Assembly: GCA_964484515.1 (NCBI GenBank)
Contig: CAZAGT010000139.1
Location: forward strand, 1-12,188
DNA length: 12,188 nt
Reading direction: 5' to 3'
DNA from: CAZAGT01 sp964484515
Lineage (GTDB): Bacteria; Desulfobacterota; DSM-4660; Desulfatiglandales; HGW-15
This document shows positions 6,399-12,188 of this stretch, one piece after another. The position numbers and the translations under genes were made by a program. Below the pieces are notes generated by a model. The model did not search any database, was not told the DNA's origin, and saw only the letters and a program-made list of their open reading frames with translations. Position 1 is the first letter of the stretch. Each line of letters starts with the position of its first letter.

Positions 6399-7228
6399 AC
6401 AAGATTGTTGGTGTTCGATTTGAAAAGTACGGCTCGGTCCGAGCCTTTGATACAGGGCACTTCGTCCTCAAGAAGGGCGATCGGGTCTTGGCCGAGACCC
6501 AGAACGGTCTAAGTCTCGGCGTAGTTTGTACGGTTCCCAAAAAAAGCACAACGGATCTTGGTGAGACGGGGCTGAAGAAGATTGCGCGGTTGGCGAGCCC
6601 TAAGGACCTTGCGAGGTTCGAGAGGAACTGTGAACTTGAAGAGGAAGTCTACGCCTTCTGCTATCAGAAGATAAGGGCGCGGTCCCTACCGATGTTTCTC
6701 AAATCCGTAGAACGGGTCTTCGATGGCAGCCGGATCATCGTCTATTTTACGGCCGACGGACGGGTCGATTTTCGAGAGCTCGTCAAAGACCTAGTGCAAA
6801 GATTCCACACCCGAATCGAGATGCGGCAGGTGGGTGTCCGCCACCAGGCCAAAATGGTGGGGGCGCTGGGGACCTGCGGTCGGCAGCTTTGCTGCTCAAG
6901 TTTCCTGAACGAGTTCGCGCCGGTTTCGATCAAGATGGCCAAGGAACAGAATCTTTCATTAAACCCTTCAAAGATATCGGGGATGTGTGGTCGGCTGATG
7001 TGCTGCCTGACATATGAGCATGCATACTATGCGGAGGCCAAAAGGAATGTTCCCAAGATCGGTAAGAAGATCCAAACGGCTCGCGGTGAAGGTAAAGTGA
7101 TCCGGCAGAACGTCTTGCGCCAAACACTCACCGTTTTGCTGTCCTCCGGCGAGGAGTTGGAGATTCCGTTTTGTGAGGTATCAGGGAATAACACAGAGAA
7201 GGGCGCGAAGGGAAGAGTGAGGACCTAG
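6395..7228 (+). CDS. ricT: RicT/YaaT family protein with PSP1 C-terminal domain
   Basis: A 277-residue cytoplasmic protein. The PSP1 core covers about residues 60-147 (KDLARFERNCELEEEVYAFC and FTADGRVDFRELVKDLV are typical). It is followed by the cysteine-rich signature: C161, C166 and C167 in CGRQLCC, and C198, C203 and C204 in MCGRLMCC. In Bacillus subtilis YaaT (RicT) forms a complex with RicA and RicF that binds iron-sulfur clusters and affects RNase Y maturation of transcripts, sporulation and biofilms. Homologues are widespread in non-spore-formers, typically beside holB and metG as here, where their role is little known. The start overlaps the holB stop. metG starts 4 bp after its stop. 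All six signature cysteines are present, so cluster binding is plausible; function in this organism is inferred only. Confidence 0.93.
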   Translation: MNKIVGVRFEKYGSVRAFDTGHFVLKKGDRVLAETQNGLSLGVVCTVPKKSTTDLGETGLKKIARLASPKDLARFERNCELEEEVYAFCYQKIRARSLPMFLKSVERVFDGSRIIVYFTADGRVDFRELVKDLVQRFHTRIEMRQVGVRHQAKMVGALGTCGRQLCCSSFLNEFAPVSIKMAKEQNLSLNPSKISGMCGRLMCCLTYEHAYYAEAKRNVPKIGKKIQTARGEGKVIRQNVLRQTLTVLLSSGEELEIPFCEVSGNNTEKGAKGRVRT

Positions 7229-7232
7229 ACCA

Positions 7233-9151
7233 TTGGCGAATTCATTCTACGTGACGACCCCCATATACTATGTAAACGCCGCGCCCCATCTGGGACATGC
7301 GTACACCACGATCGTAGCCGATGTCTTGAATCGATTCCATATCCTATCCGGGGAGCGGACGTTTTTCTTGACGGGGACGGATGAGCACGGCGACAAGATC
7401 GCTACAGCGGCGGAGAAAGCAAATTGCTCGCCACGTGAATACGTGGATCGCATGAGTCAGCTGTTTGCTGCCCTCTGGCCTAAACTGAACATCAGCAACG
7501 ATTTTTTCGTCAGAACGACCGATGAGCGGCATCAGGCTACTGTGAGAGCCATCCTGAAGAAGGTAGAGCAGAAGGGTGATATATACTTCAGCGACTACGA
7601 AGGGATCTATTGTTTCGGCTGTGAACGTTTTTATACCGAGAGGGAGCTGGTAGACGGCAAATGCCCCGATCACCTTACGCCGCCGGAGGTGATCAAAGAG
7701 GCGAACTACTTCTTTCGAATGAGTTCCTACCAGGATTGGCTGATAAATTATATTCAGGAGCATCCACAGTTCATACGACCCGAGAGATATCGCAACGAGG
7801 TCCTTGCTTTCTTGAAAGAACCACTCGGGGATTTGTGTATCTCACGCCCTAAATCACGGTTGCAGTGGGGTATTACTCTGCCATTTGACGATGACTATGT
7901 GACCTACGTCTGGTTTGACGCGCTCATCAACTACATCTCGAGTCTCGATTACCCGGATGGTGACTTATTCAAGAGGTTTTGGCCGGCTGCCCAGCACATT
8001 ATTGCCAAGGATATCCTCAAGCCGCATGGAATCTACTGGCCTTGCATGTTGAAATCGGCTGAGATCGAGCTCTATCAACATCTCAATGTCCATGGATACT
8101 GGAACGTCGATGAGGGGAAGATGTCTAAAAGCCTGGGAAACGTGATAAAACCCCTCGCATTGGTGGATATCTACGGTCTGGACGCCTTTCGATATTTCCT
8201 TCTGAGGGACATGGTCTTCGGTCTTGATTCCGATTTCAGTGAAGAGGCCTTTGTGGCGAGGATCAACGCCGATCTCGCTAATGACCTTGGGAATCTGGTC
8301 AGTCGGAGTCTGACCATGGTGCGCAAGTATTTCGGGGACGAGATACCCGAGGCGGGGGTAAGCCAGCCGGAAGATGATGAACTGAAGGAAGCGGCACTTC
8401 GTCTTATCGATACCTACACCGAATTGATGGGCGAGCTGAGCTTCCACAAGGCCTTGATGGCCGTTTGGGATCTCATCGCGAAGGTCAATAAGTACATCGA
8501 TACGATGGCGCCCTGGGTCCTGGCCAAGTCGGATCGCGATCGTCTCGCCACGGTGATGTACCATATNNNNNNNNNNTCGTAGAGGTACTCAAGGTCGTTT
8601 CTGCCTTCCAGTGGCCCTTCACGCCCGAATCGAGCGAGAAAATCCAACAACTGTTGGGTCTTTCGAAGACAGGCAAGGATTTGAATCTGGCGTGTATTCG
8701 GAAATGGGGAGGGGAAAGACCGATTAGGGGGGTGGCCAAGGTGCCGCAACTTTTCCCCCGCGTCGAGGTGAACAAGGAGGAAACTCCCACGAAGAGGAAA
8801 GAGAGCATGCAATCTACCAAAGAGGAAAAGAAGCGGATTTCTTTTGCAGAGTTTCAGTCTCTCGATCTCAGGATCGGTGTCGTCAAGCAGGCCGAAGCGA
8901 TCCCGGGCTCAAAGAAGCTCCTCAAACTGGTGGTCGATATCGGAGAAGAGCGGACCCTCGTCGCTGGCTTGGTCGGCCACTACTCGGAAGAAGGACTTTT
9001 GGGCAGGCAGGTGGTGGTTGTGGCTAATCTGGAGCCGGCAAAGTTGATGGGTGTTGAATCCCGAGGCATGGTCCTGGCTGCCGAAGATGGATCGGGTGTG
9101 CATCTCCTGCAACCGGATGCCGAAACCGAGCCCGGCAGCGCCGTTAGGTGA
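7233..9151 (+). CDS. metG: Methionine-tRNA ligase, split only by an assembly gap
   Basis: A class I aminoacyl-tRNA synthetase that charges tRNA-Met. HLGH lies at 19-22 and KMSKS at 296-300. A single zinc knuckle CX2C...CX2H is formed by C127, C130, C144 and H147, as in the Thermus-like type. The Rossmann segment KDILKPHGIYWP and the helical anticodon domain follow. The frame is broken by ten Ns (8567-8576): codons before it start at multiples of 3, codons after it are two bases out of phase. If the flanks are joined with the one shared T, the reading becomes YHIVEVLKVV, with normal family spacing, and a 635-residue protein results. The last 104 residues (from ISFAEFQSLDLRIG) are the Trbp111-like OB-fold tRNA-binding domain. 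TTG start at 7233 with GAGGA (7219-7223), 4 bp after ricT. Confidence 0.95.
8567..8576. other. Assembly gap (10 N) inside metG
   Basis: Ten undetermined bases. The frame of the two metG halves requires a true gap length of 2 modulo 3, which ten is not. A one-base overlap (length -1) satisfies this and leaves no residue missing, so the Ns are probably a scaffolding placeholder. Confidence 0.95.
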
Positions 9152-9449
9152 AGCAGATCCCCAAGGGTCCCTGAATTGGCTAAACTATCAGTCTGAAGCT
9201 TCACGTTAACGTGCGAAGATGCTTCCTGGCACTCCGGAGGATGGTCTCTGTAGAGCGCGCAACCGGCATGTTTCGGAAGGGCGCTGGTTGCGCCGTAGCT
9301 TAAGCCCTTTGGCATACAGGCGCAGATGGCCGTCTTCAACGGCGGCTTGCGACTCGGCGCTAGCAGAGCAGCCCTGTGACTATTTGGCGCCGTTCCACGG
9401 AGCGCCATGGAAGTGGTTGCCGGTCGTAAGAGATCATCTTCCGGGGGCT
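9152..9449. other. Structured non-coding region between convergent genes
   Basis: No gene is supported; short open frames here have no recognisable content. The stretch is rich in inverted repeats. These are a perfect 12-bp palindrome CACGTTAACGTG (9202-9213), an 11-bp stem GCGCAACCGGC / GCTGGTTGCGC (9257-9267 with 9283-9293, one G-U pair, 15-nt loop), GCCGT / ACGGC (9329-9333 with 9339-9343) and TGGCGC / GCGCCA (9385-9390 with 9402-9407). None has a T-run of the kind needed for an intrinsic terminator. It may end transcripts from both sides or encode an unrecognised structured RNA. Confidence 0.5.
9257..9293. terminator. 11-bp hairpin after metG, possible bidirectional transcript end
   Basis: GCGCAACCGGC (9257-9267) pairs with GCTGGTTGCGC (9283-9293) with one G-U pair around a 15-nt loop. 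It lies between the convergent metG and TerB-like genes, where a shared terminator is expected. There is no T-tract on either side, so an intrinsic terminator is only a weak reading; an RNA-stabilising structure is equally possible. Confidence 0.3.
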
Positions 9450-9917
9450 CTATGATGCGTCGTGACGTCGCAGCGCCTTCAGCTTAGCCTCGATGAGCTG
9501 CTGATGCGTCAAGTGCAGTAGCTTGGCGAACTTGTGAATCAAATAGTCCTCATGCTTCTCCAGCTTGCCGTCCGCGTAGGCAATCTCCCACATCAATTCG
9601 ATGAGCTGGGTTTTTTCTGCGAGCGAGTAGTTGCGGTTGATCAGGTTCGTGAATTTCCAATGATCGATGCTTCCTTCGAGTTCTTGACGTGCGGCTTCTG
9701 CAAGTTCGGTCGCATACTCGGCTGAGAGCTGGTAATCATTGCTCAGGATCGCTAGGATGTCGCGGCGCTCATCTGCGCTGAATTCACCATCGATGTTGGC
9801 CATTTCAAGAAAGAGGGCGCAAGCCGCAATCCGCACATCATGCCCGGTACCTCCTTCTGGATCTGAGGGGTCGGTTGCACGGCATTTGCCGAAGAAACTT
9901 TTCACTAAATCAATCAC
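9450..9917 (-). CDS. TerB-like (tellurite-resistance TerB family) protein
   Basis: A 155-residue soluble, mostly helical protein with two acidic repeats typical of TerB/COG4103-like proteins: NIDGEFSADERRDI (about 41-54) and YADGKLEKHEDYLIHKFAKL (about 114-133). In TerB such DGE/DGK segments can bind metal. The family is found in stress and membrane-associated complexes but also as stand-alone proteins of unknown role in many proteobacteria. No membrane segment or signal peptide is seen. The start is GTG at 9917, which overlaps the 3' end of gltX by 8 bp (GTGATTGA), so translation is probably coupled to gltX. A second in-frame GTG lies four codons in. There is no sign of other ter genes nearby, so tellurite resistance should not be assumed. 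Confidence 0.85.
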   Translation of the reverse strand: MIDLVKSFFGKCRATDPSDPEGGTGHDVRIAACALFLEMANIDGEFSADERRDILAILSNDYQLSAEYATELAEAARQELEGSIDHWKFTNLINRNYSLAEKTQLIELMWEIAYADGKLEKHEDYLIHKFAKLLHLTHQQLIEAKLKALRRHDAS

Positions 9918-11325
9918 CGGTCTTGGCCTCGATATGGGAGATGGCCCGTTTCAGCCTATCAACGGTCTTCTCCTTTCCCAATACCTCCATCACCTCGAAG
10001 AGCCCCGGACTGGCCGTCTTGCCGGTCAAGGCAACCCGCAGCGGTTGGGCGATCTTGCCGAGCTTAATCTTCCTCTCTTCCAAGAATGACCCAAAGAGGC
10101 TTTCGAGTCCCGCTTGGCTGAAATCCTGCCAGTCTGCGAGTCGCTTTTCGATGTCCACCATGAGGTCAAGTGCGGATGAGGTCAAGAACTTCTCGTCCCC
10201 CTTGCGCTCAAAGCGAATCTCCTCCTGGAAATAGAAACAGCCATTCTGCGCCATTTGCGCCAAAGTTTGACTGCGGGGCTTGAGGGTGTCAACGGCCAGG
10301 GCCACCTTGTTCTTGTCGAGAGATCCGCAGTTCAATTCTTGGAGGAAGGGCACCAGGAGATCGACGAGGGAAGGGGTAGGGGTGTTCCTGATGTAGTACG
10401 CATTGAGATCCAGCAGTTTCTCCTGGTCAAAGATTCCCGCAGACTTGCCAACCGCATCGAGAGAGAACTTGGCGATCATCTCCTCGCGAGTGAACCGTTC
10501 CTTGTCGCCAAAGGACCAGCCGAGTCTCACAAGCGCATTCAAGAGGGCCTCGGGAAGGTATCCCATATCCCTATATGCCAGGACGGACATGGCTCCGTGG
10601 CGCTTGCTCAGGCGAGCCTTGTCGGGGCCCAAGATCATGGGTACGTGGGCATAGTACGGCAAGGGCTCTGTGAGGGCCTGGTAAATGAGGATCTGTCTGG
10701 GCGTGTTATTGACATGATCATCGCCACGGATGACGTGGGTCACGCCCATGTCGATGTCATCGGCGACAACGGCCAAATGGTATGTCGGGCTGCCGTCTGC
10801 GCGTCTGAGTACCAGATCATCGAGTTCTTCGACATCGACAGCAAGCGGGCCCTTCACGAGGTCTTCAAAGACGATCCTCCCCTCTTGGGGCGATCGTAAT
10901 CTCACTACGGAACCGGGGCTCGGGCCGAGATCCAGATCACGACACCTGCCGTCATATCTCGGTTTGCGTCCCTGCGCCCTGGCCAGCTCGCGTCTTTGTG
11001 CCACCTCTTCGGGTGAACATCGACAGTAGTATGCCTTGCCGGCGGAAACAAGCCGCTCAACAAAGGCATCATAAACGTCGAGTCGTGCTGACTGAAAGTA
11101 GGGACCGTCATCCCATTGGAGATCGAGCCATTGCATCGATTCCAAGATGGCTTTGGTCGCCTCCGGGGAAGATCGCTCCCGATCCGTGTCTTCGATTCGA
11201 AGGATAAACGTCCCCCCCTTTTGCCTCGCGAAGAGCCAATTGAAGAGCGCCGTCCTGGCTCCACCGATGTGAAGATAACCTGTGGGGCTGGGGGGAAATC
11301 GGGTTACCACCTTTGCGGCGTTCAT
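9910..11325 (-). CDS. gltX: Glutamate-tRNA ligase
   Basis: A 471-residue class I synthetase that charges tRNA-Glu. The HIGH-type motif is seen in PSPTGYLHIGGART (HIGG at 19-22), and the KMSKS-type motif as KARLSKRHG (236-244). ILRIEDTDRERS (41-52) is a family hallmark. The zinc site of E. coli GltX (C-x-C...C-x-H) appears as C101, C103 and C128, with D130 where E. coli has histidine, so zinc binding may be altered. The C-terminal anticodon-binding helical domain is complete and length is normal. Whether it also charges tRNA-Gln cannot be told from the sequence alone. The ATG at 11325 has a GGAGG (11341-11345 on the opposite strand) at a long 15-base spacing, with no better in-frame start between. 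It is followed by the overlapping TerB-like gene. Confidence 0.97.
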   Translation of the reverse strand: MNAAKVVTRFPPSPTGYLHIGGARTALFNWLFARQKGGTFILRIEDTDRERSSPEATKAILESMQWLDLQWDDGPYFQSARLDVYDAFVERLVSAGKAYYCRCSPEEVAQRRELARAQGRKPRYDGRCRDLDLGPSPGSVVRLRSPQEGRIVFEDLVKGPLAVDVEELDDLVLRRADGSPTYHLAVVADDIDMGVTHVIRGDDHVNNTPRQILIYQALTEPLPYYAHVPMILGPDKARLSKRHGAMSVLAYRDMGYLPEALLNALVRLGWSFGDKERFTREEMIAKFSLDAVGKSAGIFDQEKLLDLNAYYIRNTPTPSLVDLLVPFLQELNCGSLDKNKVALAVDTLKPRSQTLAQMAQNGCFYFQEEIRFERKGDEKFLTSSALDLMVDIEKRLADWQDFSQAGLESLFGSFLEERKIKLGKIAQPLRVALTGKTASPGLFEVMEVLGKEKTVDRLKRAISHIEAKTGD

Positions 11326-11381
11326 GGTGAATCCGGCAAACCTCCAATGTTCGGCGTATTACCATTTTTGAAGTGGGTCGG

Positions 11382-11410
11382 ACTCTAGCACACGCTTTCC
11401 CGAGAAACAA
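11382..11410 (-). promoter_or_regulatory. Weak candidate promoter for gltX
   Basis: On the minus strand TTGTTT (11405-11410) is followed after 17 bp by TAGAGT (11382-11387), three and four matches to the sigma-70 boxes. The gltX start is about 57 bp further on. Position fits the divergent arrangement but the boxes are poor. Confidence 0.3.
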
Positions 11411-11439
11411 GTCCTGCCCGGGGCCCCTCCAGTTTGCCT

Positions 11440-11468
11440 TTGACCCTCTGCAAGTTCTCTGATATAAA
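11440..11468 (+). promoter_or_regulatory. Sigma-70 promoter of the receiver-domain gene
   Basis: TTGACC (11440-11445, five conserved positions including TTGAC) and TATAAA (11463-11468) are separated by exactly 17 bp. Transcription would start near 11475, giving a leader of about 35 nt that contains AAAGGAAG (11497-11504) before ATG 11510. This is the best promoter in the window. Confidence 0.75.
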
Positions 11469-11509
11469 ATGAATACTCTTCAGTGGCAAGGGCATGAAAG
11501 GAAGAAGCG

Positions 11510-12031
11510 ATGGGAACGGAAGCTCCTCTCAAAGATAAGGTCATCCTGGTCGTAGACGATGAGCCGGATGTGCTTGAAACGGTGGCAGAGGAGTTGGATA
11601 TGTGTGTCGTGCACCAGGCGGCGGACTACAAGACGGCCATTCAGTATCTTTCGAGCTACACCTACGACGTGGTCATCCTGGATATAATGGGTGTCAACGG
11701 CTTCGAGCTCCTGAAAGACGCCGTTTCAAGAGGTTTTCCAACCGTCATGTTGACGGCGCATGCGCTTACACCCGAGGCCTTGAAGAAGTCCATGAAACTC
11801 GGAGCCGTCTCCTTTCTGCCCAAAGAGAAGATGCCGGAAATCAGACGCTACCTGGAGGATATCGTGCTCGATGACGGGGTGCCAGTCTGGTCCAAGTTCT
11901 TTGAGCGTCTAGGTGCTTATTTCGATAAACGCTTCGGCCCGGACTGGAAGGAGCGGGACACGTATTTCAGGGAATTTGAGGCGTCGTTGAAGGGGACAGG
12001 AGGAGGTGGATCAGGCGAAGGGAAAGGGTAG
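11510..12031 (+). CDS. Orphan response regulator receiver-domain protein
   Basis: A 173-residue protein with one receiver (CheY-like) domain. Acidic pocket D16-D17 in ILVVDDEPD, phospho-acceptor D58 in VVILDIMGVNG, switch threonine T82 in MLTAHA and K105 in LPKEK are all present, so it should accept a phosphate. After the receiver (about 10-120) comes a tail of roughly 50 residues, PVWSKFFERLGAYFDKRFGP and onward. It is rich in aromatic and charged residues and ends in a Gly-rich stretch. No helix-turn-helix or enzyme domain is seen, so output is probably by protein contact. No histidine kinase is in the window. It is expressed divergently from gltX from its own promoter, with a clear Shine-Dalgarno. 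Similar stand-alone receivers with this tail seem common in deltaproteobacteria (from memory, unverified). Its target is unknown. Confidence 0.92.
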   Translation: MGTEAPLKDKVILVVDDEPDVLETVAEELDMCVVHQAADYKTAIQYLSSYTYDVVILDIMGVNGFELLKDAVSRGFPTVMLTAHALTPEALKKSMKLGAVSFLPKEKMPEIRRYLEDIVLDDGVPVWSKFFERLGAYFDKRFGPDWKERDTYFREFEASLKGTGGGGSGEGKG

Positions 12032-12188
12032 TGCCCGGAACCAGGCACAACCCGCCCCGACGGCTCTGAACGGTTCGGGGTCTTTGAGACAGCCCAAGGC
12101 CGGTCAGGGACCGTCGTCCCTTCAGAATCTATCTGTACCCTAACGTTGCAAAAGTCGAGGATGCTGCAGATTCCAGGCGCCGAGGGTG
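12032..12188. other. Non-coding right end with hairpins
   Basis: No gene is supported in the last 157 bases. Short hairpins follow the receiver gene: GTGCC/GGCAC (12031-12035 with 12044-12048), CCCCGA/TCGGGG (12055-12060 with 12075-12080) and AGGGAC-cgtc-GTCCCT (12106-12121). Confidence 0.5.
12054..12085 (+). terminator. Probable weak terminator after the receiver gene
   Basis: CCCCGA (12055-12060) pairs with TCGGGG (12075-12080), extendable by a G-U pair at the base, with a 14-nt loop and followed by TCTTTG. The loop is long and the T-tract poor, so termination may be inefficient or rely on another factor. It lies 23 bp after the stop codon, as expected for a monocistronic unit. Confidence 0.4.

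Noticed and set aside
8559..8590. Programmed frameshift or true pseudogene in metG
   Set aside because: The break coincides exactly with the N-run and both sides encode conserved MetRS sequence; an assembly artefact explains it fully.
9195..9300. Integron attC site or signal-recognition-particle RNA in the structured region
   Set aside because: The GTTAAC core does not fit the attC core consensus and no integrase is present; the GGAAGG in the loop lacks the flanking conserved SRP bases.
8980..9408. Minus-strand frame running from the metG end into the intergenic region
   Set aside because: Half is antisense to the conserved tRNA-binding domain of metG and the rest has no recognisable features.
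9219..9455. Small plus-strand open frame after metG
   Set aside because: No Shine-Dalgarno, a cysteine/arginine/proline-rich composition typical of non-coding GC-rich DNA, and it spans the strong hairpin at 9257-9293.
9450..9917. Tellurite resistance determinant
   Set aside because: Only a TerB-like fold is present without terC, terD or terZ; the family name does not establish the function.
10255..10899. Plus-strand open frame of 214 codons
   Set aside because: It is the complement of the conserved catalytic core of gltX, so it is a shadow.

Overview
This is a bacterial chromosomal window of moderately high GC (roughly 57-58% by eye) that carries mostly housekeeping genes plus a small catabolic-looking cluster. 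The run of ten Ns at 8567-8576 shows it comes from a draft assembly. The best guess for the source is an uncultured deltaproteobacterium (Desulfobacterota). The reasons are the tmk-holB-ricT-metG gene order, the style of the orphan receiver protein at the right end, frequent GTG/TTG starts, and 7-bp-period intergenic repeats. This is inference; NC10-type bacteria remain an alternative.

Left part (1-2460): a leader with operator-like palindromes and a weak promoter candidate precedes a compact three-gene cluster. It encodes a crotonase-fold protein closest to the ECHDC3 type and lacking both canonical catalytic glutamates, a true nitrilase with an intact Glu-Lys-Cys triad, and a 115-residue dimeric alpha/beta-barrel-like protein. 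Spacing suggests co-transcription and a shared but unknown task involving a nitrile and perhaps an acyl-CoA.

Middle (2461-9151): a 396-bp intergenic stretch holds three blocks of degenerate 7-bp repeats, two of them facing each other as a large hairpin. Five or six plus-strand genes follow: a metal-dependent amidohydrolase of the dihydroorotase-like group, a TrmO-type tRNA methyltransferase, thymidylate kinase, DNA polymerase III delta-prime, RicT (YaaT/PSP1 family) and methionyl-tRNA synthetase. The last four are tightly packed or overlapping and form a replication/translation operon. The metG frame is broken only by the N-run. Joining the flanks with a one-base overlap restores a full 635-residue enzyme, so it is very likely intact in the organism.

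Right part (9152-12188): a structured 298-bp non-coding stretch separates metG from a convergent minus-strand pair, gltX followed by a TerB-like gene that overlaps it by 8 bp. Divergent from gltX, behind a good sigma-70 promoter (TTGACC-N17-TATAAA), is an orphan receiver-domain protein with a short C-terminal extension and no recognisable DNA-binding domain. The window ends in hairpin-rich non-coding sequence.

I did not find a clear new defence, mobile or RNA system. The items most worth attention are the crotonase/nitrilase/barrel cluster, the heptad repeats, the structured region after metG, and the metG gap.
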